A stretch of DNA of 64,000 bases from Pseudomonas oryzihabitans (GTDB lineage: Bacteria; Pseudomonadota; Gammaproteobacteria; Pseudomonadales; Pseudomonadaceae), in NCBI RefSeq assembly GCF_024652905.1, contig NZ_CP102428.1, forward strand, positions 508,501 through 572,500, read 5' to 3'. The position numbers and the translations under genes are program-made. This document shows positions 1-8,465 of this stretch, in pieces (position 1 is the stretch's first letter; each line of letters starts with the position of its first letter). The notes under the pieces were generated by a model that was not told the origin of the DNA, searched no databases, and was given only the letters and a program-made list of their open reading frames with translations.

Positions 1-36
1 GACATCGGCAGACACCTGACCGAGGCCTGTTCGTGA
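1..36 (+). CDS. 3' end of a gene, probably cheB (partial)
   Basis: Frame 1 is open from the window edge and stops at TGA 34-36, leaving only eleven residues (DIGRHLTEACS). It sits directly before motC. In Pseudomonas the gene before motC is cheB, the chemotaxis protein-glutamate methylesterase, and such a tail is compatible with its C-terminus. The assignment rests mainly on gene order; the visible sequence is too short for domain evidence. Confidence 0.5.
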   Translation, partial: DIGRHLTEACS

Positions 37-70
37 CGGCAGGTGTTCACCGGCCAGAAGGGCATTGAGC

Positions 71-811
71 GTGGACGTGCTCAGTCTCATCGGCATCCTG
101 CTGGCCTTTACCGCCATCATGGGTGGCAACCTGCTGGAGGGCGGTTCCTTCACCGCCCTGGCCAATGGACCGGCCGCGCTGATCGTGGTCGGCGGCACTC
201 TGGGCGCCGTTCTGCTGCAGACCCGCCTGCCGGTACTGCGCCGCGCCCTGACCATGCTGGCCTGGGTGTTCGTGCCGCCACGGCTGGACCTCGTCGGTGG
301 CATCCGCAAGGTGGTCAACTGGAGCAACGTGGCGCGCAAGGAAGGCCTGCTGGGCCTCGAACCCCTGGTCGCCCGCGAAGCCGATCCCTATGCCGCCAAG
401 GGCCTGCAGTTGCTGGTGGACGGCACCGAACCGGAAGCCCTGCGCAGCATTCTCGAAGTGGACCTCTACGGCCAGGAAGACCGTGACATCGCCGCCGCCA
501 AGGTCTACGAGGCCATGGGGGGTTATGCGCCCACGGTGGGCATCATCGGTGCGGTGATGGGCCTGATCCACGTCATGCAGAATCTGGCCGATCCCTCGCA
601 ACTGGGCAGCGGCATCGCCGTGGCTTTCGTCGCCACCATCTATGGCGTCGGCTTCGCCAACTTGCTGTTGCTGCCCGTCGGCAACAAGCTCAAGGCGCTG
701 GCTCAGCAACAGTCCCGCTATCGGGAAATGCTGCTGGAAGGCCTGATGTCCATTGGCGAGGGCGAGAATCCCCGCTCCATCGAAATGAAGCTGCAAGGTT
801 TTCTGGACTAG
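71..811 (+). CDS. motC: MotC, MotA-type flagellar stator protein
   Basis: A 246-residue inner-membrane protein of the MotA/TolQ/ExbB proton-channel family. With MotD it forms the second flagellar stator of pseudomonads, converting proton flow into torque. There is an N-terminal membrane pair and a conserved C-terminal pair (around residues 155-205, with TVGIIGAVMGLIHVM and GIAVAFVATIYGVGFANL). I chose the GTG at 71 because it gives the usual MDVLSLIG start and lies 9 bases after AGAAGG. The TTG at 65 is only 3 bases from that site. motD follows after 11 bases, so the two are co-transcribed. Confidence 0.93.
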   Translation: MDVLSLIGILLAFTAIMGGNLLEGGSFTALANGPAALIVVGGTLGAVLLQTRLPVLRRALTMLAWVFVPPRLDLVGGIRKVVNWSNVARKEGLLGLEPLVAREADPYAAKGLQLLVDGTEPEALRSILEVDLYGQEDRDIAAAKVYEAMGGYAPTVGIIGAVMGLIHVMQNLADPSQLGSGIAVAFVATIYGVGFANLLLLPVGNKLKALAQQQSRYREMLLEGLMSIGEGENPRSIEMKLQGFLD

Positions 812-822
812 GAGGACGCCGC

Positions 823-1686
823 ATGCCTCGTCGTCGTCGCCGTCCCGAAGAACACGAGAACCACGAACGCTGGCTGGTCTCCTACGCCGACTTCATCACC
901 TTGCTGTTCGCTTTCTTCGTGGTCATGTATTCCATCTCCTCGCTGAACGAGAGCAAGTACAAGGTGCTCTCGGACAGCCTCTCGGGCATCTTCAGCCAGC
1001 CGGAGCGCTCGCTCAAACCCATCCCCCTCGGCGACCAGCGTCCGGCGGGCGTGACGCCGACGGTGATGGATGCGAGCGCCGCTCAACCGGCCAAGGTCAC
1101 CCCCAGCGATCCGCTGCAGCAGATCGCCGACAGCGTGCGAGCCACCTTCGGCGATCTCATCGCCGGCGACCAGCTGAACATCAAGGCCAGTGAAATGTGG
1201 CTGGAAATCGAGCTCAGCTCCAATCTGCTCTTCGCCAGTGGCGATTCCCTGCCGAGCAATCCCGCCTTCGGTCTCATGGAGAAGGTGGCCAAGATTCTGG
1301 CGCCGTTCAAGAATCCGATCCAGGTACAAGGCTACACGGACGACCGCCCCATCAGCACAGCGCTGTACCCCACTAATTGGGAACTGTCGGCGGCCCGAGC
1401 CGCCAGTATCGTGCGGCTGCTGATCGGCAATGGCATCGCCCCGCAACGCTTGGCCGTGGTGGGCTATGGCGCCTATCAGCCGGTGGTCGACAACACCAGT
1501 GACGTCAATCGAGCCCGTAATCGGCGGGTCGTCCTGCTGATCTCGCGCAATCTCGACCTGTTCCGGCCGCAGAGCACCTTGCAAAATTCGTCGACTGGCA
1601 CACAATCTGCAGCATCGCCTGGAGAACCGGCGCCCAAGGTGGCGCCTGTCAAATCTTCGTCGCCGGCTGCTACGCCGGCACCTTGA
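823..1686 (+). CDS. motD: MotD, MotB-type flagellar stator protein
   Basis: A 287-residue partner of MotC. A short basic cytoplasmic N-terminus is followed by one membrane helix (about residues 19-39, SYADFITLLFAFFVVMYSIS). Asp23 in YADF is the expected proton-carrying residue. The periplasmic part is an OmpA-type peptidoglycan-binding domain (about 130-250) with the typical GYTDDRPI, NWELSAARA and NRARNRRV motifs, which anchors the stator to the wall. The tail is rich in Ser, Ala and Pro. AGGAGG lies just before the ATG. It is the third gene of the visible motility operon. Confidence 0.94.
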   Translation: MPRRRRRPEEHENHERWLVSYADFITLLFAFFVVMYSISSLNESKYKVLSDSLSGIFSQPERSLKPIPLGDQRPAGVTPTVMDASAAQPAKVTPSDPLQQIADSVRATFGDLIAGDQLNIKASEMWLEIELSSNLLFASGDSLPSNPAFGLMEKVAKILAPFKNPIQVQGYTDDRPISTALYPTNWELSAARAASIVRLLIGNGIAPQRLAVVGYGAYQPVVDNTSDVNRARNRRVVLLISRNLDLFRPQSTLQNSSTGTQSAASPGEPAPKVAPVKSSSPAATPAP

Positions 1687-1721
1687 CCCGGCTGGTCGTG
1701 TCGTCGGGAGGAAGTCTGCAC

Positions 1722-2510
1722 ATGAGAGTCTGGGCTGTCGCCAATCAGAAGGGTGGGGTGGGCAAGACCACCACCACCGTTGCCCTCGCCGGGTTGCTCG
1801 GCGATGAGGGCAAGCGCGTCCTGTTGGTGGATCTAGATCCCCACGGTTCCCTGACCAGTTATTTCGGTCAGGATCCGGACAGCCTGGAACACAGCGCGTT
1901 CGACCTGTTCCAGCACGGTGGCCAGGTGCCGGAAGGCCTGCCGAAGCGGCTACTGCTGCCCACCAGCCATCCACAGCTGTCGATGCTGCCGTCCAGCACC
2001 GCGCTGGCTACCCTGGAACGTCAGTCGCCGGGTCAGAGCGGCCTGGGCCTGGTGATCTCCAAGAGCCTGGCGCAGCTGTGGAACGACTTCGATCATGTGT
2101 TGATCGACAGTCCGCCGCTGCTCGGCGTACTCATGGTCAATGCCCTGGCGGCCAGCCAGCATCTGGTGATTCCCACCCAGACCGAATTCCTCGCGCTCAA
2201 GGGGCTCGAACGCATGGTCAACACCCTGACCATGATCAACCGCTCGCGCAAGCAGGCACTGCCCTACACCATAGTGCCGACCCTGTTCGACCGCCGGACC
2301 CAGGCTTCCATCGGTACCCTCAAGGTCTTGCGCAACACCTATCCGGCCCAGCTGTGGCAGGCCTTCATTCCCATCGATACCCGGTTGCGCGATGCCAGTC
2401 GCTCCGGCCAGGTGCCATCGCGCTACGAGGCCAACAGCCGCGGCGTCATCGCCTACCGGGCGTTGCTGCGGCATCTGCTCGAAGGCGCGCCCAGCAGCCA
2501 GGTGGCCTGA
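1722..2510 (+). CDS. parC: ParC-type ParA ATPase of the chemotaxis cluster
   Basis: A 262-residue ParA/MinD-family ATPase. The deviant Walker A motif KGGVGKTTTT begins at residue 10, VLLVDLDPHGSL follows at about 36, and VLIDSPPLLG is the Walker B region. In Vibrio and Pseudomonas chemotaxis operons this ATPase, called ParC, places chemoreceptor arrays at the flagellated pole with ParP. I chose ATG 1722, which follows GGGAGGAAG, over an upstream TTG that would overlap motD. The next gene encodes the matching CheW-domain protein, which supports a role in array positioning rather than plasmid partition. Confidence 0.88.
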   Translation: MRVWAVANQKGGVGKTTTTVALAGLLGDEGKRVLLVDLDPHGSLTSYFGQDPDSLEHSAFDLFQHGGQVPEGLPKRLLLPTSHPQLSMLPSSTALATLERQSPGQSGLGLVISKSLAQLWNDFDHVLIDSPPLLGVLMVNALAASQHLVIPTQTEFLALKGLERMVNTLTMINRSRKQALPYTIVPTLFDRRTQASIGTLKVLRNTYPAQLWQAFIPIDTRLRDASRSGQVPSRYEANSRGVIAYRALLRHLLEGAPSSQVA

Positions 2511-2567
2511 TTCAAGTTTTCCACCCCTCCGGCCGATAGGCTGGACAACTCACCCACGTAGAACGCC

Positions 2568-3473
2568 ATGAGCCAACCGACGTCCCTCGACAATCGTCCT
2601 CAGCGTGTCCTCCAGGGCTATCTCGATGCCCTGTTGCTGGATGCGTTCCTGGAACTGCCCACCGCCGAGGCCACCCCAGTGGAGGCTCCCGTGGTGGCTG
2701 CGGCCGCGCCGATCGTCAGCGTGAGCGAAGACGAATTCGCCGCTGCGGTGCGTGAGGAGCTCGAACGGGATGCCGCGCGGCAGCCCCGAGTCGTGCCGCT
2801 GGCCACCCGCCGTGCCGGGATCGCCCCGCCCGAGGTGCTGCTGCCTGAGCCCCAGGCGCTGCTGGCGCCGGAAACCGACATCGAGCTGGACTGGCGCGTC
2901 CCCGAACTGACGCCAGTCGCCGAGCCGGTGCGTCCGGTGGTGGAGGGCATTGCCGTGGGGACTCCGGCGGTGCAGCCGGTAGTGGCGGCTGGCGTACCGC
3001 CCAGCGCCGTATATCTGGAAGGTCGACCCGAGTGGGGTGAAGAGCCCTTCGAATGCCTGCTGTTCGACGTCGCCGGCCTGACCCTGGCCGCTCCCCTGGT
3101 CTGCCTGGGCTCCATCTATCCGCTCGCCGCCGAAGAGTTGACGCCGCTGTTCGGTCAGCCAGACTGGTTTCTGGGCCTGCTACCCTGCCAGGCTGGTAAC
3201 CTGCGCGTGCTCGACGCCGCACGTTGGGTAATGCCCGAACGCTATCGTGACGACTATCGCGAAGGGCTGAAATTCGTGATATCGCTGCAAGGCCTGGATT
3301 GGGGGCTGGCCGTGCATGGCGTCAGCCATTCGGTACGGCTGGATCCTGCCGAGGTCAAATGGCGGAATCAGCGGGCCACTCGCCCGTGGCTGGCCGGTAC
3401 GGTGATCGATCAGATGTGTGCGCTGCTGGATGTGGCGGCGCTCGCTGAACAGGTGGTGGGTGGCCGTCGCTAG
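2568..3473 (+). CDS. parP: ParP-like CheW-domain protein
   Basis: A 301-residue protein with two parts. Residues 1-145 are a low-complexity linker rich in Pro, Ala, Val and Glu. Residues about 150-295 form a CheW-like domain (ECLLFDVAGLTLAAPL, then GLDWGLAVHGVSHSVRL). In this genomic position the family is ParP, which links the ParC ATPase to CheA so arrays stay at the pole and are inherited. It lies between parC and cheW. The call rests on the CheW-like C-terminus plus context; the ParP label is an inference. Confidence 0.8.
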   Translation: MSQPTSLDNRPQRVLQGYLDALLLDAFLELPTAEATPVEAPVVAAAAPIVSVSEDEFAAAVREELERDAARQPRVVPLATRRAGIAPPEVLLPEPQALLAPETDIELDWRVPELTPVAEPVRPVVEGIAVGTPAVQPVVAAGVPPSAVYLEGRPEWGEEPFECLLFDVAGLTLAAPLVCLGSIYPLAAEELTPLFGQPDWFLGLLPCQAGNLRVLDAARWVMPERYRDDYREGLKFVISLQGLDWGLAVHGVSHSVRLDPAEVKWRNQRATRPWLAGTVIDQMCALLDVAALAEQVVGGRR

Positions 3474-3546
3474 GGCTGCTCGCTGCAACTAACCAGCGGG
3501 TTCGCCCGCTTCGCCGCACGTGCGGTATTTGACGAGGCTAGGGAAC

Positions 3547-4026
3547 ATGAAAAAAACGTCCGCACAGGGTTCCGAAGATCCGGTCCTGCAATGGGTCACC
3601 TTCCGCCTGGATAACGAGACCTATGGCATCAACGTGATGCAGGTCCAGGAAGTCCTGCGCTACACCGAAATCGCTCCGGTCCCCGGTGCGCCGAGCTACG
3701 TGCTGGGCATCATCAACCTGCGCGGCAACGTGGTGACGGTGATCGACACCCGTCAGCGCTTCGGTCTGTTGCCCACCGAAGTGACCGACAACACCCGTAT
3801 CGTCATTATCGAGGCCGACAAGCAGGTCGTCGGTATCCTGGTCGACAGCGTGGCCGAGGTGGTCTACCTGCGGCAGTCGGAGATCGAGACCGCACCCAAC
3901 GTTGGCAATGACGAATCCGCCAAGTTCATTCAGGGCGTGTGCAACAAGAACGGCGAGCTGCTGATCCTGGTCGAGCTCGACAAGCTGATGACCGAAGAAG
4001 AGTGGTCGGAGCTGGAAAGCATCTGA
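3547..4026 (+). CDS. cheW: Chemotaxis coupling protein CheW
   Basis: A 159-residue CheW that couples the kinase CheA to chemoreceptors. The whole protein is one CheW domain (WVTFRLDNETYGINVMQVQEV, YVLGIINLRGNVVTVIDTR, LLILVELDKLM). ATG 3547 gives MKKTSAQGSEDP, the usual Pseudomonas N-terminus. A start 27 bases earlier adds residues without family support. The stop overlaps the next start by one base (TGATG), indicating translational coupling. Confidence 0.95.
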   Translation: MKKTSAQGSEDPVLQWVTFRLDNETYGINVMQVQEVLRYTEIAPVPGAPSYVLGIINLRGNVVTVIDTRQRFGLLPTEVTDNTRIVIIEADKQVVGILVDSVAEVVYLRQSEIETAPNVGNDESAKFIQGVCNKNGELLILVELDKLMTEEEWSELESI

Positions 4027-4442
4027 TGCTCGTCGGGCTGATCCTGCTCAGCGTCGCCTTGGGGCTGGCCTGTGCCGGCCTCGGTGGCTGCTGCTGGCTG
4101 CTCTGGCAACGCCAGCAGCAGCAGGCGGCCAAGCTGGCCGAGCGGGAGGCCCTGGTCGACAAGCGCATGCAGATCCTGCTCAAGCGTCTGGAAACCTACC
4201 AGGCCGGGCAGGTGCGCATGGGTGAGCAGGTGCAGGGGCTGGCCAAGGTGGTGGCGCCCTTGCCCGATCGTTTGACCCAGATCGAGCAGAGCGACCCCAC
4301 CAGTCTGTCGTTTTCCCAGGCCGCGCGTCTGGTTGGACTGGGCGCCAGCGCTGATGATCTCACCCAGGCCTGCGGCCTGTCCCAGGCCGAAGCCGAGCTG
4401 GTGGCCCGTCTGCATCGGCAGCGCCAGCAGCGTTCCGGCTGA
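4026..4442 (+). CDS. DUF2802 protein at the end of the motility operon
   Basis: A 138-residue protein with one N-terminal membrane helix (LVGLILLSVALGLACAGLGG) and then a Gln/Glu/Arg-rich coiled coil. The C-terminal part (SFSQAARLVGLGASADDLTQACGLS) resembles a small winged-helix or KorB-like fold. The family (DUF2802) is commonly found directly after cheW in Pseudomonas and has no firmly known role. Its start codon overlaps the cheW stop. It is the last gene of the operon, and a convergent lpxO-like gene follows. Confidence 0.85.
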   Translation: MLVGLILLSVALGLACAGLGGCCWLLWQRQQQQAAKLAEREALVDKRMQILLKRLETYQAGQVRMGEQVQGLAKVVAPLPDRLTQIEQSDPTSLSFSQAARLVGLGASADDLTQACGLSQAEAELVARLHRQRQQRSG

Positions 4443-4470
4443 CCGCCGCCGCCGCCGCAGGATCGCCGCC

Positions 4471-5394
4471 TCAGCTGACGATCCAGTGATAGAGCGCGAT
4501 CACCACCAGCACCGCCAGCACCGGCTTGGCGACGCGATAGGCCTTGGGGTGGCGCCGCTTGAATTTCTTCACACCGCCGCCGATACGATCCCCGAATCTC
4601 TTGCTGAAGGCATAGGCCTGGTTGATGCCGCCGACGCGTTCGCCTTCGACATTCTGCGGCGCCGTGGCGCTGCCCAGGAAGCGGCTGACCGCCTGGTTGA
4701 CGCGGGTCAGCAGACGATTGCGCAGAGGGCGCTCCACGTCGCAGAAGAGGATGACCCGGGTCTGGTCGGTCTCGTTCTTGACCCAATGCACATAGGTCTC
4801 GTCGAACATCACGTCCTCGCCGTCACGCCAGGCATAGGGCTCGCCGTCGACATAGATGCGGCAGGCGTCCGAATTGGGCGTGGCCAGACCCAGGTGGTAA
4901 CGCAGCGAGCCGCCGAAGGGATCGCGATGGGGATTCAGATGACTGCCGCCCGGCAGCAGGGCGAACATGGCGCCCTTGACGTTGGGAATCTGCCGCACCA
5001 GTTCGACGGTGCGCGGGCAGAGGGTCTGGGCGGAGGGCAGCGGTTCGCCGTACCAGGTCAGGTAGAAGCGCTTCCAGCCCTTCTTGAAGAAGGAACCGAA
5101 GCCGGCGTCATTGTCCTTTTCCGCGGCGCGGATATAGCCCTCGTCGAACAGCCGTAGGGCTTCGACGCGAATCTCCTGCCAGTTGTCCTTGAGCACGTCC
5201 AGCTCGGGAAAGCGGCTGCGATCCAGGTAGGGTTTGGACGGCACGCTGGAGAACAGGTACATCAAGGCGTTGTAGGGCGCGAACACCGCGGAGTGGTTGA
5301 CCAGCTGGCGCAGGAAGGGCAGGCGAGCGCGTCCGCGAAGATGGACGAAGAGCACGCTGGCGACGAAGAGCAGGACGATCGCGAAGGTAATCAT
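4471..5394 (-). CDS. lpxO: LpxO-like lipid A 2-hydroxylase (aspartyl/asparaginyl beta-hydroxylase family)
   Basis: A 307-residue Fe(II)/2-oxoglutarate dioxygenase-like protein anchored by an N-terminal helix (residues 2-18). Iron ligands fit His156 and Asp158 (NPHRDPF) and His203 (DETYVHWV). An Arg for 2-oxoglutarate follows near 213 (QTRVILF). LpxO hydroxylates the secondary acyl chain of lipid A at the inner membrane. Length and the N-terminal anchor fit LpxO better than soluble AspH proteins. It is monocistronic and convergent with the motility operon. Confidence 0.85.
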   Translation of the reverse strand: MITFAIVLLFVASVLFVHLRGRARLPFLRQLVNHSAVFAPYNALMYLFSSVPSKPYLDRSRFPELDVLKDNWQEIRVEALRLFDEGYIRAAEKDNDAGFGSFFKKGWKRFYLTWYGEPLPSAQTLCPRTVELVRQIPNVKGAMFALLPGGSHLNPHRDPFGGSLRYHLGLATPNSDACRIYVDGEPYAWRDGEDVMFDETYVHWVKNETDQTRVILFCDVERPLRNRLLTRVNQAVSRFLGSATAPQNVEGERVGGINQAYAFSKRFGDRIGGGVKKFKRRHPKAYRVAKPVLAVLVVIALYHWIVS

Positions 5395-5564
5395 GGGCGA
5401 ATGGTGATCGGCAGCGCCCGAACCAGGGGCGGATAGGTAATGACTGCATTATTTCACCCCAGAGAAAGGCTTGCACTCGCTTCGTCGGCTGCGCAGGATG
5501 GACACCCTGGCGCGCGGCCGCTTCCGAGCCGCGCCCCCTTGGATGATCTAGACGAGTCGTATCG

Positions 5565-6104
5565 ATGAGCATGTCCCTACGCGACCAACTGCTGAAAGCC
5601 GGCTTGGTCAATGAAAAGCAGGCCAAGCAGGCCGTCAAGCAAAAGCAGAAGCAGACCCGCATGGAGCATCGTGGGCAGACGGAAAAGGACCGCTCCCAAG
5701 AGCTGGCCGTCCAGCAGGCCCAGGCGGAAAAACTGGCCAAGGACCAGGAACTCAACCGTGCCCAGGAAGAGAAGAAGAAGCGCAAGGCCGAGCAGGCGCA
5801 GATCAAGCAGCTGATCGAGACCAGCCGCCTGCCCAAGCTGAGCACCGAGGACTACTACAACTTCGTCGATGACAAGAAGGTCAAGCGCCTGTCGGTCAAC
5901 GTCATGATGAGGGACAAGCTCAGCAAGGGCAGCCTGGCCATCGTGCGCTACGAAGGCCGCTACGAGGTGGTGCCGCGGGCTACCGCCGAACGCATCCAGG
6001 AACGCGATCCCAAGCGCGTGGTGCTGCTCAACGTGCAGAGCGGCGAGCCGGATCCGGACGATCCCTACGCGGCCTATCAGGTGCCGGACGACCTGATGTG
6101 GTAA
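5565..6104 (+). CDS. DUF2058 family protein (YaiL-like)
   Basis: A 179-residue protein of the DUF2058/YaiL family. Residues 1-95 are a highly charged, Lys/Gln-rich helix, probably a coiled coil, opening with SLRDQLLKAGLVNEKQAKQA. The C-terminal half (YYNFVDDKKVKRLSVN onwards) is a compact conserved domain ending DPYAAYQVPDDLMW. Family members have been called nucleoprotein-like, but the role is unclear. The gene is alone, divergent from lpxO, with a 170-base shared upstream region. Confidence 0.85.
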   Translation: MSMSLRDQLLKAGLVNEKQAKQAVKQKQKQTRMEHRGQTEKDRSQELAVQQAQAEKLAKDQELNRAQEEKKKRKAEQAQIKQLIETSRLPKLSTEDYYNFVDDKKVKRLSVNVMMRDKLSKGSLAIVRYEGRYEVVPRATAERIQERDPKRVVLLNVQSGEPDPDDPYAAYQVPDDLMW

Positions 6105-6113
6105 GGCGGCGGG

Positions 6114-6758
6114 TCAGGCGTTCTGTCTGACCAGCATATAGATGCGATAGACGGCGATGCTGGGGATCAGCTGCAGAAAGCCCGACAGGGTTTGCAGCAT
6201 GATCTCCGGCACCGCGGCCTCGGCGAACTGCCGGGTGATCCAGGCGTCGAGCAGCCAGGCCGGCAGCACCGTAGCCAGGATGCAGGCCAGCAGGGTGAAG
6301 AAGTGCCCGCGGCTCAGACGCAGACTGCCGCGCAGGGCGTCCAGCGATGCCCGTCCTTCAAGGACCAGCAGATTCTCGGCGAAGGCCAGCTTGGCCATGA
6401 TCAGGAAGCCCGGCACGATCAACAGCGAAAAGCCCAGCATCACCAGCCCCGAGGTCAGGGCCGCGAGGAGGGCGAAGCGTGGCCAGAGCAGCAGGGCGGC
6501 GCCCCAGGCGCCGCTCAGACGCGGTGTGGTGCCCTGGGTGCGTGCTTCCAGAAAGATCAGCAGCGCGGCGGTGTACAGCGGATAGCAGAGCAGGCTGACC
6601 AGCATGTCCCACAGCCCGCCGTCGACGCCGAAGCGTTCCAGCACCTGATAGCGCAACAGGGCTTCGAGCAGCAGCCAGGGCAGGGTCAGGACAGCCAGGG
6701 GCCGCAGATTGCGAGCAAAGAAAGACAGCGAGTCGCGCAGGATATCGACAGGGTTCAT
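6114..6758 (-). CDS. YciC-like integral membrane protein
   Basis: A 214-residue protein dominated by hydrophobic segments, about five or six membrane helices. The opening MNPVDILRDSLSFFARNL is typical of the YciC/UPF0259 family of uncharacterised inner-membrane proteins. There is no catalytic motif. It converges on the DUF2058 gene with 9 bases between stops and follows the isochorismatase-family gene in the same direction after about 30 bases, so the two may be co-transcribed. Confidence 0.75.
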   Translation of the reverse strand: MNPVDILRDSLSFFARNLRPLAVLTLPWLLLEALLRYQVLERFGVDGGLWDMLVSLLCYPLYTAALLIFLEARTQGTTPRLSGAWGAALLLWPRFALLAALTSGLVMLGFSLLIVPGFLIMAKLAFAENLLVLEGRASLDALRGSLRLSRGHFFTLLACILATVLPAWLLDAWITRQFAEAAVPEIMLQTLSGFLQLIPSIAVYRIYMLVRQNA

Positions 6759-6788
6759 GCAGCTCTTCCAGACGGGCAGGAGGGCAGT

Positions 6789-7355
6789 CTAGCAGGGCGA
6801 CCCGGTCGCCCGCAGGCGTTCGAGCATGGCCGTGCTGGAGGTGACGGTGGCGTATTCGCCGTGCAGATTGGCCATGGCCATCGCATGGACTTCTTCGGCA
6901 CTGCGCGGCTGCCCGGCGAAGTCGCGCTTGGCGAAGGTGTAGCAGGCATCTTCGGCGACCCAGGTGGTGAAATCCAGATTGCCGGCGCTGCGCGCCGTGG
7001 CCTCCACCGAATTCTCGCTGGCTACGCCGCAGATCAGCAGCGACGCGATGCCGCGCTGGTGCAGCCAGCGCTCCAGACCGCTGTTGGCGAAGGCGTCGGG
7101 GACCTGCTTGTCGAACACCGGCTCGCCGGGCAGGGGCGCCAGAGCTGGCTGGAATTCCACCCCGGGCTGGCCCGGCCAGAACACCGAACTCGGACTACGC
7201 GACAGGTGCCGGACATGCAGCAGGGGCGCTCGGGCCTGACGCCAGGCCGCCAGCAGATCGGCCATGCGCCGTTCGGCTTCGGGATGGTTGCGCGGCCCCA
7301 GGTGCTGGGCGCGGATCCCCTGTTGCTGGTCGATCAGGATGAGCAGGGGCGGCAT
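6789..7355 (-). CDS. Isochorismatase-family hydrolase with Ser at the nucleophile position
   Basis: A 188-residue cysteine-hydrolase-family protein. The Asp of the usual catalytic triad is Asp9 (LLILIDQQQG) and the Lys is Lys83 (VFDKQVPDAF). In the motif that normally carries the catalytic Cys, this protein reads GVASENSVEATARSA, so the position is Ser116. A Cys lies seven residues earlier (LLICG). ATG 7355 has a GAGG element 6-7 bases upstream; an upstream TTG would add six residues. The substrate is unknown. The protein may be a divergent hydrolase or a non-catalytic relative. Confidence 0.82.
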   Translation of the reverse strand: MPPLLILIDQQQGIRAQHLGPRNHPEAERRMADLLAAWRQARAPLLHVRHLSRSPSSVFWPGQPGVEFQPALAPLPGEPVFDKQVPDAFANSGLERWLHQRGIASLLICGVASENSVEATARSAGNLDFTTWVAEDACYTFAKRDFAGQPRSAEEVHAMAMANLHGEYATVTSSTAMLERLRATGSPC

Positions 7356-7629
7356 GGGAGGCCTCGCTGACAAAGGCTCAGATTCCCGCAGCCCTGGCCG
7401 GTTGTCCAGTCATGGATGCCCACCCGGAACTACCCATTAGGGCGGCTCTTCAGATGGAAAGGGCATCCACGGGTCACTGGCTGAACCCCTGCTGAATGCC
7501 TTGTGGACTCAACTTGAAAAGCGACCACTGCGCCTTTATCTGGCATAACGGCGCACAACCTTGCGCCTTTCGACATCCAGGCCGTTCCCAGGGGAAGGCC
7601 ACCAGTAGACCGTCTGCGGGAGGGTCATC

Positions 7630-8406
7630 ATGCAACGCGAAGAAAGCCAGCTGATCGAAGGTCTGTTCGACCGTCTCAAGACCACGGAAGCCCAGACGGC
7701 GCCCCGTGACCGGGAAGCCGAGGCATTGATCCAGCAGCGCCTGCGCGAGCAGCCCGCAGCGCCCTATTACATGGCCCAGGCGATGCTGATCCAGGAGGCC
7801 GCCATCAAGCGCCTGGACCAGCGCGTCAAGGAACTGGAAAGCCAGATGGCCCAGGTCCAGCAGAATCGTCCAAGCAGCGGCGGCTTTCTCTCCAGCCTGT
7901 TCGGCGGCGGTAGCAATCAGCCCGCGGGTGGTCAGGCACCGGTCAATGCCGCGCCGTCGCGGGGCTGGAACGATCCTGGTCCGGCCGCCTCACGTCCTGG
8001 CACTCCGGGCTATGCCCAGCCCAACCCCGGCTATGGCCAGCCTGCCCCGGGCTATGGCGCGCCCCAGGCGGCGCCCTCGCGCATGGGCGGCTTCATGGGC
8101 GGCGCGCTGCAGACCGCGGCCGGGGTCGCCGGTGGCGTGCTGGCGGCCCAGGCCATCTCGGGTCTGTTCCATCATTCGCAACCCGAGGAGATCGTCAACG
8201 TCATCAACGAGACCCCAGCCGCCGATCAGGGCCTGGCCGATGCCGGCGCCCAGGGTGGCTGGGCGGACAACGCCAGCTACGACAACGGTGGTGGTTTCCA
8301 AGATGCCGGCTACCAGGATAACGGCGGCTTCCAGGATGCGGCCGACTATGGCGATACCGGCGGCGGTTTCCTCGACGACAGTGGCGACGACGACTCCTTC
8401 ATCTAG
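7630..8406 (+). CDS. DUF2076 domain protein
   Basis: A 258-residue DUF2076 protein, thought to be periplasmic or surface-exposed. Residues 1-90 are a helical region (REESQLIEGLFDRLKTTEA). Next comes a Gly/Pro/Gln-rich stretch with PGYGQPAPGYGAP repeats, then a hydrophobic segment (MGGALQTAAGVAGGVLAAQA, about 157-176). The tail has GGFQDAGYQDNG-type repeats rich in Asp and Gly. No enzyme motif is visible. The 256 bases upstream hold only a presumed promoter, and an intrinsic terminator follows. Confidence 0.85.
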   Translation: MQREESQLIEGLFDRLKTTEAQTAPRDREAEALIQQRLREQPAAPYYMAQAMLIQEAAIKRLDQRVKELESQMAQVQQNRPSSGGFLSSLFGGGSNQPAGGQAPVNAAPSRGWNDPGPAASRPGTPGYAQPNPGYGQPAPGYGAPQAAPSRMGGFMGGALQTAAGVAGGVLAAQAISGLFHHSQPEEIVNVINETPAADQGLADAGAQGGWADNASYDNGGGFQDAGYQDNGGFQDAADYGDTGGGFLDDSGDDDSFI

Positions 8407-8422
8407 CCTGTCGCGTTGAGCC

Positions 8423-8456
8423 AGCCCTGGTGCCGTGAGGCCCCAGGGCTTCTTTG
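8423..8456 (+). terminator. Intrinsic terminator after the DUF2076 gene
   Basis: AGCCCTGG (8423-8430) pairs with CCAGGGCT (8443-8450) around a 12-base loop, followed by TTCTTTG. It lies 17 bases after the stop codon and just before the convergent Lrp-type gene. Confidence 0.75.
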
Positions 8457-8465
8457 TCGGCGCTT

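Noticed and set aside
808-1974. Minus-strand frame across motD and the start of parC
   Set aside because: It spans two well-supported genes on the other strand and has no recognisable domain.
1722-2510. Plasmid-type partition gene (ParA)
   Set aside because: The position inside a chemotaxis operon next to a CheW-domain protein indicates the array-positioning ParC rather than a partition system.
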